64,000 nt of DNA from Desulfosalsimonas propionicica (lineage in GTDB: Bacteria; Desulfobacterota; Desulfobacteria; Desulfobacterales; Desulfosalsimonadaceae), in NCBI RefSeq assembly GCF_013761005.1, contig NZ_JACDUS010000001.1:620001-684000 (forward strand). Reading direction: 5' to 3'. Each line of letters opens with the position of its first letter. Positions within the stretch are counted from its first letter, which is position 1. The translations under genes and the position numbers were made by a program. Of the stretch, positions 32,899 through 42,563 are shown one piece after another. Under the pieces are notes generated by a model that worked only from the letters and a program-made list of their open reading frames with translations, made no database searches and was not told the DNA's origin.

Positions 32899-35343
32899 CT
32901 ACATCATGAAAAAGGGATCCACGTCAATGGCGGTGTGGATTTCTCGGCCCGGGAAGGCCGAAGGGTTTTGGGTGCGCAAAAGATTGAGCATTTTTCGGAC
33001 AGCCCCGGCTTCCGGGGCCTTTAGGAGGATCTGCCAGCGGTAGCGGCCGGCGATGCGGGTGACCGGGGACTCAATGGGGCCGAGGACCTGGACCTGCTTT
33101 AAGTTCGGATCACCGCTGTTTTGGATCTGCTGGCACAGGCGGCCAAGGTCTTCTGCCTGCTGGCGGGCTTTGGTTTTGTCCCGGCCGGAGATTTTCAGCT
33201 GGGTCATGCGGGCAAAGGGCGGGTATTGCAGGGCTTTTCTGAATTTGATTTCCTGGTTGTAAAAAGACATAAAATCCTGAATCCGGGCTGCCCTGATGGC
33301 AAAATGATCCGGACTGTACGTCTGGAGCACCACTTTTCCGGGGGCTGTGCCCCGGCCGGCCCGGCCGGCCACCTGGGCCAGGACCTGGAAGGTCATCTCC
33401 CCGGCCCGGAAATCCGGAAACGACAGGGATAGGTCCGCACAGATGATGCCCACCAAAGTGATGTTGGGAAAATCATGGCCCTTGGCCACCATCTGGGTGC
33501 CCACCAGAATGTCGATTTTCTGCTCCCGCAGGTCTTTGAGAATTTTGAGCAAAGCGCCTTTGCGGTTGATGGTGTCCTTGTCCATTCGCGCCACCCGGGC
33601 TTCCGGGAAAAGCGTGGCCACCGCGTCCTCAAGTTTTTCCGTGCCGGTTCCCAGCTGCTTGATCGAAGCCGACCCGCAGGTGTCGCACTTGGAGACAGCG
33701 GCCCGGAAATAGCCGCACATGTGGCATTTGTAAATGTTGGCTTTTTTGTGAAGCGTCAGGGTGATATCGCAGTGCCGGCATTTCAGGGCCTCGCCGCACT
33801 GGGCGCACACCGGGTAGCTGGCAAAGCCCCGGCGGTTTAAAAACAAGAGCACCTGCTCATTTCGGCCAAGAGTGGCCCGGATCTCTTCTTCCAGGGGCGG
33901 GGTGATAAACCGGCGCGCGCCCTTCAGCCCCTTGTGTTGCCGCAGATCCACCACCGCCACCTCGGGCATGGCCTGGCGGTGGATGCGCCGGGTGAGGTTA
34001 AGTTCGCGGAATTTTCCGGCGGCCACATTATACACCGACTGCACCGAGGGGGTGGCCGATCCGAGCACCACAGCCCCGTTTGCCAGCTTGGCGCGGACCA
34101 CGGCCATGTCCCGGGCGTTGTAGTGCAGCCGGCCTTCCTGCTTATACGAGGTGTCGTGCTCTTCGTCCACGATAATGACCCCGGGTTGGGTCAAGGGCGC
34201 AAATACCGCAGATCTGGCGCCGATGACAACCGGGGCTTCGCCCCGGGCAATGCGCATCCACTGGTCAAAGCGCTCGCCGGCGGACAGCCCGGAGTGCAGC
34301 ACCGCCACCCGGGCGCCGAACCGGGCCCGGAACCGGCGCTCGATTTCCGAGATCAGGGCGATTTCCGGCACCAGGACCAGGGCCGTGCGATTGTGTTCCA
34401 GGGCATGGGCGGCAATGTGCATGTAGACCTCGGTTTTGCCTGATCCGGTCACTCCCGCCAGCAAATAGGTGCGGAATCCGGATGTGACCGCCTCTGCGGC
34501 CTCGCGCACCACACGCTGCTGTTCGGCGGTGAGCCGGGGCGGGGTGTCCGGGGTCACGGGATCGCCAAACGGGTCCCGGTAGACCTCCTGTTCCACAATG
34601 CAGACAATTTCTTTTTTGGCCAGGTCGCGCACGTGTGCGGCAGCCGTGGGGACGATTTTTTTCAGGGCCGCCACCGGGCTTTGGCCATTGGTGCGCAGAT
34701 GTTGGATAATTTTGGCTTTGGGTTCAGACAGGCCGGATTCGTCCGCAGATGTATCCGCCAGGGCGGCACAGCGCTCGGTCTTGGTGCGCACGGTCTGCCG
34801 CTTGAGCTGGTGCTGTTTTTCAATCAGTCCCTGCCGGCGCATTTTTTCCAAAAGGCTGCGGGGAATGTCTTCACCGGTATTTTTGCACAGCGCCGCCCAT
34901 CTGCAGGCCTTTTCAGTAAGCCGGGCCAGGACTTTTTTCTCGGCAGTGTCCAGGGTGTTTTCCTCCAGGGCCCGACGGCCCCGGGCAGTGGGCGAAAACA
35001 CCGCGTATTCCGATGGGTTGATGCCCCCGGGAAGGGCGTCTGAGATGACCTCGCCGATGGGATGGATGTAATAGTCGGCAATCCAGCGGAAAAACGGAAT
35101 CATTTCAGCCGGAAACAGCGGGGTGTCGTCATCTATGACATCGTCTACGGGCTTTAGGTTATCCGCGGTGTCCCGGCTGTCATCTCCCAGCACATAGCCC
35201 GTGATTCGACGGGAGCCAAAGGGCACAAGCACGCGTTTGCCGGCTTCCACCAGGCCTTCCAGGGCCGGCGGCACCTGGTAGGTGTAGGTGCCGAACACCG
35301 GCATGGCCACGGCCACTTCAACCTGTTTATGCCGGGTCGGCAT
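32899..35343 (-). CDS. priA: Primosomal protein N' (replication restart helicase PriA)
   Basis: An 814-residue PriA, the 3'-5' helicase that loads the replisome at stalled forks. The N-terminal DNA-binding domain ([20 protein letters not shown]) is followed by the helicase core with Walker [14 protein letters not shown] and the DEEH box [10 protein letters not shown], and by zinc-binding cysteines in [23 protein letters not shown] and SKCDTCGS. The length is a little above the E. coli protein (732 residues). The ATG at 35343 overlaps the 3' end of maeB by 17 bases, so expression is coupled to the malic enzyme gene. A frame from 35382 would overlap more. Confidence 0.96.
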   Translation of the reverse strand: MPTRHKQVEVAVAMPVFGTYTYQVPPALEGLVEAGKRVLVPFGSRRITGYVLGDDSRDTADNLKPVDDVIDDDTPLFPAEMIPFFRWIADYYIHPIGEVISDALPGGINPSEYAVFSPTARGRRALEENTLDTAEKKVLARLTEKACRWAALCKNTGEDIPRSLLEKMRRQGLIEKQHQLKRQTVRTKTERCAALADTSADESGLSEPKAKIIQHLRTNGQSPVAALKKIVPTAAAHVRDLAKKEIVCIVEQEVYRDPFGDPVTPDTPPRLTAEQQRVVREAAEAVTSGFRTYLLAGVTGSGKTEVYMHIAAHALEHNRTALVLVPEIALISEIERRFRARFGARVAVLHSGLSAGERFDQWMRIARGEAPVVIGARSAVFAPLTQPGVIIVDEEHDTSYKQEGRLHYNARDMAVVRAKLANGAVVLGSATPSVQSVYNVAAGKFRELNLTRRIHRQAMPEVAVVDLRQHKGLKGARRFITPPLEEEIRATLGRNEQVLLFLNRRGFASYPVCAQCGEALKCRHCDITLTLHKKANIYKCHMCGYFRAAVSKCDTCGSASIKQLGTGTEKLEDAVATLFPEARVARMDKDTINRKGALLKILKDLREQKIDILVGTQMVAKGHDFPNITLVGIICADLSLSFPDFRAGEMTFQVLAQVAGRAGRGTAPGKVVLQTYSPDHFAIRAARIQDFMSFYNQEIKFRKALQYPPFARMTQLKISGRDKTKARQQAEDLGRLCQQIQNSGDPNLKQVQVLGPIESPVTRIAGRYRWQILLKAPEAGAVRKMLNLLRTQNPSAFPGREIHTAIDVDPFFMM

Positions 35344-37627
35344 GGCCGAAGACCGATGGCTTTTTCTGCTGCTTGCGCTCAAATTCCTGGGCCTGGGCCA
35401 CGGTAATGGCCATGACGTTGACCACGTTTTCCATGTCCGTGTCGCGCTGGACCACGTTAAACGGTCTGCTGATGCCCATCAAAAGGGGGCCCACGGCCTT
35501 GGCCCCGCCCAGCCGCTGCATGAGCTTGTAGGCGATGTTGCCGGATGCCAGCTCCGGGAATATCAGCACATTGGCCGGCGCGCCCAGGCGGTTGAACGGG
35601 TAGTGCTGGTTTAAGATTTCGGAGACCAGTGCCGTATCCGCCTGCATTTCGCCGTCAATGGTCAGGGAAGGGTCGCGTTTCATGGCGATTTCCACGGCTT
35701 TTTCCACCCGCTGGGCATCCGGGTGACGCGTGTCGCCGAAGTTGGAAAACGAAAGCATGGCGATTCTGGGGTTGATGTCGAAAAACCGCGCCATTTCCGC
35801 GGTCAGCAGTGCGATTTCGGCCAGATCTTCGGATGAAGGGTTGATGTTGACCGTAGCATCGGCAAACATCAGTATCCGATCCCGGAAGACCATCAGATAA
35901 ACCCCGGACACCTTGCTGACACCGGGTCGCCGGGAGATGACCTGGAGCACCGGCCGGATGGCGTCCGGATAGGATCGGCTGATGCCGTGGACCTGACCGT
36001 CAACCATGCCTTCATGGACCATCATGGCCCCGAACACGAACCGGTTTTTCAGCTGATGGCGGGTTTCAGCCGGTCCCCATCCCTTGCGCGCCCGCATCAT
36101 GTGCAGTTTGCCTGTATACTGGTCAAACAGGGGGCTTTGAGCCGGGTCGATGATTTCAATGCCGTCCAATGGCACGTGGAGCTGCCGGGCCAGGTCCTTT
36201 ATCTCCTCGTGACTGCCCAGCAGAATGGGCCGGGCGATGCCTTCGCTGGCGGCGTGATGAGCGGCTCTTAAGATCACGGGATGGTCGCCTTCGGGCAGCA
36301 CGATCCGCTTGGGGTTCTGCTGGGCCCGGGTGATGATCTTGCGCATGATTTCGCGTTCCGGTCCCAGGCGGGCCTCCAAAGCCTGGATATAGGCGCCTGG
36401 ATCGCTGATCTCCGTGCGCGCCACCCCGGTTTCAACAGCGGCCCGGGCCACAGCCGGGGTGATTTTCAAAAGCACCCTGGAATCCAGGGGCTTGGGGATG
36501 ATATAGTCGGGTCCGAAGGTCAGGGCCGTGCCCCCGTAGGCCCGGATCACCGAGTCGGGCACATCCTCCCGGGGCAGTTTGGCCAGGGCATGTATCGCGG
36601 CCAGCTTCATTTCCTCGTTGATGGCCGATGCGCGCACATCCAGGGCGCCCCGGAAAATATAGGGAAATCCCAGCACATTGTTGACCTGGTTGGGATAGTC
36701 GGATCTGCCCGTGGCAATAATGGCATCCGGCCGTACCGCTTTGGCCTCGTAATAACCGATTTCCGGCTCCGGGTTGGCAAGGGCAAAAATGATGGGATTT
36801 TTGTTTAACAGCCGCAGCAAATCCGTTGTAAAGGCGCCTTCCACCGAAAGGCCCAGCAAAACATCGGCGCCCTGCGCCGCATCGGCCAGGGTGCGCTTGT
36901 CCGTGGCAGCGGCAAATTCCTCCTTGTAGGGATTCATGCCCTGCTTGCGGCCCTGGTAAATTACGCCCCGGGAATCCACAAAAATAATGTTTTCCTTTTT
37001 GACGCCCAGGGATACATACATCCGCGCTGTGGCAATGGCGGCCGCACCCGCGCCGTTGACCACCACTTGCAGATCTTCGGGCTCCCGGCCGGTCAGGCGG
37101 CAGGCGTTGATCAGCGCAGCTCCGGAAATAATAGCGGTTCCGTGCTGGTCGTCGTGGAAAACCGGGATGTTCATCTCCCGGCGCAGGGTGTCTTCGATGT
37201 AAAAACAGTCCGGGGCCTTGATGTCCTCGAGGTTGATGCCCCCGAACGTGGGCTCCAGCAGCCGGACGGTTTGGATAAATTCGTCCGGATCCTCGGTTTT
37301 GATCTCGATGTCAAACACGTCCAGGTCGGCAAAGCGCTTGAACAATACCGCCTTGCCCTCCATGACCGGTTTTCCGGCAAGGGCCCCGATATTGCCCAGT
37401 CCCAGCACGGCGGTGCCGTTTGTGATCACGCCCACCAGGTTGGCCTTGTCCGTGTAATCATAGGACAGATCCGGGTTTTTCTGGATTTTGACACATGGCA
37501 GACCCACGCCCGGTGTATAAGCAAGGCAGAGATCGCCCTGGGACATGCAGGGCTTTGTGGGCACCACCTCGATTTTACCGGGACGGGGCTTGTTGTGATA
37601 TTCAAGAATTTCTTTATCAGTGGGCAT
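35327..37627 (-). CDS. maeB: NADP-type malic enzyme with phosphotransacetylase-like domain (MaeB type)
   Basis: A 766-residue MaeB-type malic enzyme, converting malate to pyruvate and CO2 with NAD(P)+ reduction. The N-terminal malic domain ([39 protein letters not shown]-like) is followed by an NAD-binding domain with [18 protein letters not shown]. The C-terminal part (about 430-766) is phosphotransacetylase-like, with [40 protein letters not shown] and [20 protein letters not shown]; in MaeB it acts as an allosteric regulator. The length is typical. Its 3' end overlaps the priA start. Confidence 0.95.
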   Translation of the reverse strand: MPTDKEILEYHNKPRPGKIEVVPTKPCMSQGDLCLAYTPGVGLPCVKIQKNPDLSYDYTDKANLVGVITNGTAVLGLGNIGALAGKPVMEGKAVLFKRFADLDVFDIEIKTEDPDEFIQTVRLLEPTFGGINLEDIKAPDCFYIEDTLRREMNIPVFHDDQHGTAIISGAALINACRLTGREPEDLQVVVNGAGAAAIATARMYVSLGVKKENIIFVDSRGVIYQGRKQGMNPYKEEFAAATDKRTLADAAQGADVLLGLSVEGAFTTDLLRLLNKNPIIFALANPEPEIGYYEAKAVRPDAIIATGRSDYPNQVNNVLGFPYIFRGALDVRASAINEEMKLAAIHALAKLPREDVPDSVIRAYGGTALTFGPDYIIPKPLDSRVLLKITPAVARAAVETGVARTEISDPGAYIQALEARLGPEREIMRKIITRAQQNPKRIVLPEGDHPVILRAAHHAASEGIARPILLGSHEEIKDLARQLHVPLDGIEIIDPAQSPLFDQYTGKLHMMRARKGWGPAETRHQLKNRFVFGAMMVHEGMVDGQVHGISRSYPDAIRPVLQVISRRPGVSKVSGVYLMVFRDRILMFADATVNINPSSEDLAEIALLTAEMARFFDINPRIAMLSFSNFGDTRHPDAQRVEKAVEIAMKRDPSLTIDGEMQADTALVSEILNQHYPFNRLGAPANVLIFPELASGNIAYKLMQRLGGAKAVGPLLMGISRPFNVVQRDTDMENVVNVMAITVAQAQEFERKQQKKPSVFGHADPA

Positions 37628-37852
37628 TGTCCACAGCTTTCTTTAATGGGTTAAGGATATGGTACAATCAACATAACTATATCCAAAACCCCTGGCATGT
37701 CAACCGGGGGCTGTTGGTCTGGTGCCGGCGAAAATGCTTGAATGTCGTATTGTTAAATGATAACTACACTCGGCAATTCATTTTTCCGGCAATGGTGGAA
37801 AAATGGCAGCAAGGTGCCCGGCGGGTTTTTGCCCCTTTTTTAAACGATAATT

Positions 37853-37892
37853 GATGGCACCGTAAAAAGTCTGACTTCAGGTGGCGCCATCA
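37853..37892. repeat. Mini MITE-like repeat (ends only)
   Basis: GATGGCACCGTAAAAAGTCT is followed directly by GACTTCAGGTGGCGCCATC. This 40-bp form has only the tail module of the family and no hairpin core. It lies in the 305-base gap between maeB and the Cache gene; nothing else is recognised there. Confidence 0.6.
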
Positions 37893-37932
37893 TAATTCAC
37901 CTGCACCAGGATCTTTCGGCAATGAGCCGTTT

Positions 37933-38892
37933 ATGCTAAGAAAAAGCCTTCAGCAGCCATCCGATCCGATGACTGCAAAAAAGTTCGCAATCCGGATGCC
38001 GGTAGTAATCGTGAGGCTATACATCATTCTGCCGCTGCTCGCCTTCCTGCTTGTCCTGCCCGAAATTTCCGCAGGCGCGGAAGCAGAAGAGACCACCTAC
38101 TATTACAAGCGAACCAAACGGGTGGTCTCCATGGTCAACAACGCGGCCCGGGTCCTTGAAGAGAAAGGGGAAAAGGCCTTTGACGCGTTTGCTCAAAAGG
38201 GTTCCCGCTGGTTTCAGGGCGAAATCTACCTGTTTATCTATACCATGGAAGGCGTCAATATTTTTCATCCCGTGCAGGATCAGCTGGTCGGCCAGGATCT
38301 TTATGACATGAAAGATGTCAACGGCCGCCCGTTGATCCGCCTTCTCATTGAAAAGGCGGAAAACGGCGGCGGCTGGGTGCATTATATGTGGACGCGGCCC
38401 GGGGAGTTTATTCCCACGTGGAAAAGCGGATATGCCAAAAAAGCGGTCATGCCCGACGGCCGGGAGGTTTTCGTTGGCTCCGGCGTCTACAATATCCGCA
38501 CGGAAAAAGAGTTTATTATTGAAATGGTCGATGATGCGGTTGAACTGATTGAGGAGAAAAAAGAAGCCGCCTTTGATGCTTTCCGCAGTGATGCCGGCCC
38601 TTTTTCCTTTCGGGATTCCTATATTCTCGTGTTCAGGGATGACGGCACGGCTGTTGTGGATCCCGCGTTTCCCTATCTTGAAGGCCGCAACCTGCTCAAA
38701 TACGATATTATCAAAAAAATGATCAGCCGCATCAGGGAAAAGCAAAGCGCCTGGGTCTCCTATCGGCGTCCCAGGCCGGGTGATGTCAACCCTTCCAAAA
38801 AGCTGGCCTATCTGCGGGCTGTAACCGTAAACGGCGAGCGCTATATAGTGGCTGCGGATTTTTTCCCGCCCAAACCCATCTGGATGAGGTAA
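37933..38892 (+). CDS. Secreted tandem Cache-domain protein
   Basis: A protein of up to 319 residues with a hydrophobic N-terminal segment (VVIVRLYIILPLLAFLLVLP), probably a signal peptide, and two Cache-type sensor domains. The first spans about 50-170 (IYLFIYTMEGVNIFHPVQDQ, DGREVFVGSGVYNIRTE) and the second 175-310 (SYILVFRDDGTAVVDPAFPY, YIVAADFF). Each has the VNxxARxxEEKGEKAFDAF-like entry helix. Unlike most Cache proteins it ends without a signalling domain, so it may act as a periplasmic binding component for a partner. The start could be the ATG at 37969. It lies three bases before the NCS2 permease gene, indicating co-translation. Confidence 0.8.
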   Translation: MLRKSLQQPSDPMTAKKFAIRMPVVIVRLYIILPLLAFLLVLPEISAGAEAEETTYYYKRTKRVVSMVNNAARVLEEKGEKAFDAFAQKGSRWFQGEIYLFIYTMEGVNIFHPVQDQLVGQDLYDMKDVNGRPLIRLLIEKAENGGGWVHYMWTRPGEFIPTWKSGYAKKAVMPDGREVFVGSGVYNIRTEKEFIIEMVDDAVELIEEKKEAAFDAFRSDAGPFSFRDSYILVFRDDGTAVVDPAFPYLEGRNLLKYDIIKKMISRIREKQSAWVSYRRPRPGDVNPSKKLAYLRAVTVNGERYIVAADFFPPKPIWMR

Positions 38893-38895
38893 TCC

Positions 38896-40230
38896 ATGGC
38901 CAGACCGAGCTATCTGATATACGGGCGCGATGACAGCCCTTCTTTTCTGATCTGTCTGCTTTCCGGCATCCAGCACACCTTTGTCATGTCCAGCACCCTG
39001 ATCCTGCCGGTTGTTGTGGTCGGTGAAGTCGGGGGATCGCAGCTGGAGGTCCAGCGGGTGGTGAGCATGACCATGATCGCCATCGGGATAACCACCATGC
39101 TGCAAAGCCTCCGGGGACGGATCGGGATGGGTCACCTCTGTCCTTATCTGGCCGGGGTGCCCTATTTTGCCGCTTCCATGCAGGCAGCCTGGGCCGGGGG
39201 GGTGTCGATGATGGCGGGCATGTTTGTAATGGCCGGCTTGTTTGAGTCTTTTTTTTCCCGCCTTGTAAAGCGGCTGCGATTTCTTTTTCCCGCAGAGGTG
39301 ACCGGGGTTGTGGTCATGATGGTGGGCATTGCACTCATCCCCCTGGGAGTGGCCAATTTCATGGGCATCAAAACCGCCGAGGCCCTTTACGAAATCCCGG
39401 ATATCATGGTCGGGGCCACCACCCTGGCGGTCATGATCGGCCTCAGTGTCTGGGGCACCGGCAGAGTTCGGGTCTATTGCGTATTTATCGGGCTGGTCAT
39501 CGGTTATCTGGTGGCCTATACAGCGGACGTAATGACAATTTATGACATTAACAAGGTGGCTGCCGCCCGGAGCTTCAAACTGCCCGGCCTGCTGGAAAAC
39601 GCCTGGCAGTTTGATCCAAACCTGGTTTTTCCCTTTATCATCGCTGCGTTGTGCACGAGCCTGAAAGCCATCGGCGACATGATCACCTGCCAGAAAATCA
39701 GCGATGATCAATGGAAACAACCGGATATGACCGGCATTAGCAACGGGCTTCTGGCCGGCGGTATCGGCACCACCCTTGCGGGTATACTGGGCGGGGTGGG
39801 CATCAGCACCAGTTCGAGCAATATCGGGGTTTCCGCGGCCACGGGCACCACCAGTCGGAAAATCGGGCTTTTTGCCGGCGGCCTGTTTGTCCTCTTTGCG
39901 TGCCTGCCCAAAATCACAGCTGTTTTCTCCGTGATGCCAAAACCGGTGATGGGCGCGGTTCTGATTTTTGTCACATGCTATATGATCACCGCAGGCATTC
40001 AGATTTTGCTGACCGTGGAAATGGATACCCAAAAAATATTTGTCATCGGCGCAGCCATTATCTTCGGCTTAAGCGCCGATATTCTGCCGGACCTTTATAA
40101 CTATATTCCGGCCTGGTTAAAACCCATGTTCAGCTCCTCGCTGACCCTGTCAACCGTGATTGCCATCACCCTCACACAGATTTTTCGGGTCGGCGATTAT
40201 TTAAAGAGCAAGCTTTCGGCCAAACATTGA
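38896..40230 (+). CDS. NCS2-family nucleobase/xanthine permease
   Basis: A 444-residue inner-membrane permease of the nucleobase-ascorbate transporter (NCS2) family. The TM1 signature SGIQHTFVMSSTLILPVV is present, with about 12-14 hydrophobic segments; later motifs include GGIGTTLAGILGGVGISTSS (TM10-like) and GISTSSSNIGVSAATGTTSR. The family uses protons or sodium to import uracil, xanthine or urate. The substrate-defining residues cannot be read with confidence. It is sandwiched between the Cache protein gene and a 5TM-PP2C phosphatase gene, suggesting that sensing and uptake of a purine-like ligand are linked (inference). Confidence 0.9.
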   Translation: MARPSYLIYGRDDSPSFLICLLSGIQHTFVMSSTLILPVVVVGEVGGSQLEVQRVVSMTMIAIGITTMLQSLRGRIGMGHLCPYLAGVPYFAASMQAAWAGGVSMMAGMFVMAGLFESFFSRLVKRLRFLFPAEVTGVVVMMVGIALIPLGVANFMGIKTAEALYEIPDIMVGATTLAVMIGLSVWGTGRVRVYCVFIGLVIGYLVAYTADVMTIYDINKVAAARSFKLPGLLENAWQFDPNLVFPFIIAALCTSLKAIGDMITCQKISDDQWKQPDMTGISNGLLAGGIGTTLAGILGGVGISTSSSNIGVSAATGTTSRKIGLFAGGLFVLFACLPKITAVFSVMPKPVMGAVLIFVTCYMITAGIQILLTVEMDTQKIFVIGAAIIFGLSADILPDLYNYIPAWLKPMFSSSLTLSTVIAITLTQIFRVGDYLKSKLSAKH

Positions 40231-40379
40231 TGCTCTCGTAAAAAGTCGATTTTCAGATGGCGCCGTAAAAAGTTCAAGATCAAGGCTTGCGCGATTTCGA
40301 AGAATGCAGCGTGCTTAGCCGTACGTGAAATTCTGAGAAATCGCGCGTAACGCAGATATTGGACTTTTACGGTGCCATC
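40229..40379 (-). repeat. MITE-like palindromic repeat, full copy (reverse orientation)
   Basis: Begins GATGCTCTCGTAAAAAGTCG, continues with GATGGCGCCGTAAAAAGTTC, the core with TTGCGCGATTTCGAAGAAT and CGTACGTGAAATTCTGAG, and ends GGACTTTTACGGTGCCATC. The first base overlaps the NCS2 stop codon; it separates the NCS2 and phosphatase genes. Confidence 0.87.
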
Positions 40380-40409
40380 AAACATTAATCTTCTGCGGCA
40401 AAAAGGCAT

Positions 40410-41780
40410 ATGCGTATGATTGAGTTAATAACCGCTCTTTTCCCGAACGTCTGCGTCATTATGGTCTTTGCCTATATTCTGACCCGGACCCGGTTTTTCA
40501 ATGAAATCCTGGAACAGCGCTTTACCCGGCAAAACCGGCTTATCCTGGTCCTGGTCTGCGGGCTGTTTTCCATCTACGGCACCATCGGCGGCATGGAAAT
40601 TCTTGGGGGCATCGCCAATATTCGCGATCTTGGCCCGGCCATTGCCGGTCTTCTGGCCGGTCCGGTGGTTGGCGTCGCAGCCGGACTCATCGGCGGGTTT
40701 CACCGGTTTTTCGTGGGGGGGTTCACTGTGGTGCCCTGTACCGCGGCAACGATTATCGCGGGTTTTCTGGGCGGAGTCGTGTTTCTGCTGCACAAAAAAA
40801 AGATCCCCTCTGTTTATGCGGCAGCCGGTTTTGCTGCGGGAATGGAGCTTTTGCACATGGGGCTGGTGCTTTTGCTAAGCCGCCCCTATGACGAGGCGGT
40901 TTCCATTGTCCGGGCCATCACCGTTCCCATGATCGTGGCAAACACCACAGGCCTGGGTATTTTTTTCTTTATTGTCACCAATCTTATCTCTGAACTCAAA
41001 ACCCGCTCTGAAAAAAATATGATCGAAGGCGAACTGCGGGGGGCCCGGGAAATCCAGATGAGCATCGTGCCCCGCATTTACCCGGCTTTCCCGGATCTGG
41101 ACAAGATCGATTTGTGCGCAAAACTGGTGCCGGCCAAGGAAGTGGGCGGTGACTTATACGATTATTATCTGCTGGATGAAAACAAAAACGAACTGTTTTT
41201 CATGGTGGGTGATGTCTCGGATAAGGGGGTACCGGCCTCGCTTTTTATGATCATCACCATGACCCTGTTTAAGGCCAATGCTGCTGCCGGCGCTGATTTG
41301 ACAAAAATCGTTGAGCGGGTCAACAACCAGTTGGCCGAGGACAACACCTCCAATATGTTTGTGACCCTTTTTTGCGGCGTGATGGACATTGCCAGCGGCG
41401 AAATCCGTTATGTCAATGCCGGCCACAACCCGCCGCTGGTCATCCGCCGGGAGCAGCAGCCGGAGTTTGTCGCCTCAACCGGGGATCTGGTCATGGGTGC
41501 CATGCCGGGTATTGATTACCATTCAAATACCATGACCCTGCATCCGGGGGATACGCTTTTGATTTACACCGACGGAATTACCGAGGCCTTTAACCCCGCA
41601 CAGGAACTGTTTTCAGAAAAACGGTTAATCGAGGCCGCCCGGGGTATCAATTCGCTTTCGGCGGGCCGGGGCGTGGATTCCATCCATGACGCAGTAACCC
41701 GGTTTGCCGCAGGTGCCACCCAGTCCGACGATTTGACGCTGCTTTTGCTGCGATACAAACCAGAGACCGAACAGGAATGA
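40410..41780 (+). CDS. 5TM-sensor SpoIIE/RsbU-type PP2C phosphatase
   Basis: A 456-residue membrane phosphatase. Residues 1-200 hold six or so membrane segments of the 5TM-5TMR_LYT sensor type (FSIYGTIGGMEILGGIANIR, AGLLAGPVVGVAAGLIGGFH), normally binding a small ligand. Residues about 210-450 form a PP2C-like SpoIIE domain with metal-binding acidic residues in VGGDLYDYYLL, VGDVSDKGVPASLFM, NAGHNPPLV, TDGITEA and SDDLTLLLL. Such proteins dephosphorylate anti-anti-sigma factors. No STAS or anti-sigma gene is adjacent. The T6SS cluster begins 180 bases downstream, but whether the phosphatase regulates it is unknown. Confidence 0.9.
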   Translation: MRMIELITALFPNVCVIMVFAYILTRTRFFNEILEQRFTRQNRLILVLVCGLFSIYGTIGGMEILGGIANIRDLGPAIAGLLAGPVVGVAAGLIGGFHRFFVGGFTVVPCTAATIIAGFLGGVVFLLHKKKIPSVYAAAGFAAGMELLHMGLVLLLSRPYDEAVSIVRAITVPMIVANTTGLGIFFFIVTNLISELKTRSEKNMIEGELRGAREIQMSIVPRIYPAFPDLDKIDLCAKLVPAKEVGGDLYDYYLLDENKNELFFMVGDVSDKGVPASLFMIITMTLFKANAAAGADLTKIVERVNNQLAEDNTSNMFVTLFCGVMDIASGEIRYVNAGHNPPLVIRREQQPEFVASTGDLVMGAMPGIDYHSNTMTLHPGDTLLIYTDGITEAFNPAQELFSEKRLIEAARGINSLSAGRGVDSIHDAVTRFAAGATQSDDLTLLLLRYKPETEQE

Positions 41781-41960
41781 AAATTTTTCCTTAAGATTTT
41801 GTTTGCCCGACCGATACTATTTTATAACCCCGTTTTGATGAAGGAAATGTAAACTTTTTCTTTACAAACAAAAGGTATTATGGAATTTTTGCGAAGCTAT
41901 TTCCGGTGAATGGCGAAATGCCTGAAATTTAGATTACATAATCGTGCGCAATGGGATTTG

Positions 41961-42563
41961 ATGGACAGTTATTGTTGCCATAAATATTCAACCGGCAGTT
42001 TTGGGCGATGCTTTTTTTTTCTGGCCGGCCTGCTGATGCTTTGCTTTGCATGCGGGGCCAAAAGGACCGACCCGCCCCCGGAGGTCAACTGGGATTTCAA
42101 AGCCGGCGCGTTTCAAATCACTTACCAGGCCTCGCCGGAGCTCAACGAATACAACAATTCCCCCCATACCTTGATCCTGATGGCCTACCAGTTAAGCGAA
42201 GCCTCAGATTTCAAAAATTATATTCAAAGCCCGGACGGCATCAAACGCCTGCTAAACCTCTATGACCCCGACGAGCGAAAAACCGTTTCATTGAAAAACC
42301 TGGAAGATCTTCAGCGATTTGTGATTTCCCCGGGTACAAAAAAGACCCTGGTCCTTGACCGGGTCAAAGAGGCCCGTTGGATCGGGCTGGTGGCCGGTTA
42401 TTTCAACAGCCGGCCGGAATTGTGCAGTGCGGTCCTGCGTATTCCCGTCAAACGAACCGAAGAAGGATTGATCAGAAAAAAAATCAAGGTTGAACCCGCA
42501 GATCTGCATATCAACATTGAGCTTGACGCCAACCAGATGCATACAAGCAGGGACGCTTCATGA
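41961..42563 (+). CDS. tssJ: Type VI secretion lipoprotein TssJ
   Basis: A 200-residue TssJ, the outer-membrane lipoprotein of the T6SS membrane complex. The signal peptide MDSYCCHKYSTGSFGRC continues into a hydrophobic core ending in the lipobox LCFAC, so it is acylated. The mature part has the two-sheet layout (FKAGAFQITYQASPELNEYN, SPHTLILMAYQLSEASDFKN) and the hydrophobic DRVKEARWIGLVAGYF. A longer frame opens at 41910 but lacks a better signal. It overlaps tssK by four bases (ATGA). TssJ binds the periplasmic C-terminus of TssM, encoded three genes downstream. The 180 bases upstream show no clear promoter. Confidence 0.9.
   Translation: MDSYCCHKYSTGSFGRCFFFLAGLLMLCFACGAKRTDPPPEVNWDFKAGAFQITYQASPELNEYNNSPHTLILMAYQLSEASDFKNYIQSPDGIKRLLNLYDPDERKTVSLKNLEDLQRFVISPGTKKTLVLDRVKEARWIGLVAGYFNSRPELCSAVLRIPVKRTEEGLIRKKIKVEPADLHINIELDANQMHTSRDAS

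Noticed and set aside
37495-37854. 119-codon plus-strand frame upstream of the Cache gene
   Set aside because: Half of it is antisense to maeB and no motif or start signal is visible.
38017-40032. 671-codon minus-strand frame opposite the Cache and NCS2 genes
   Set aside because: It is rich in His, Gln, Gly and Asp without domain motifs, and both plus-strand genes are clear family members. It is an antisense artefact of GC-rich codon use.
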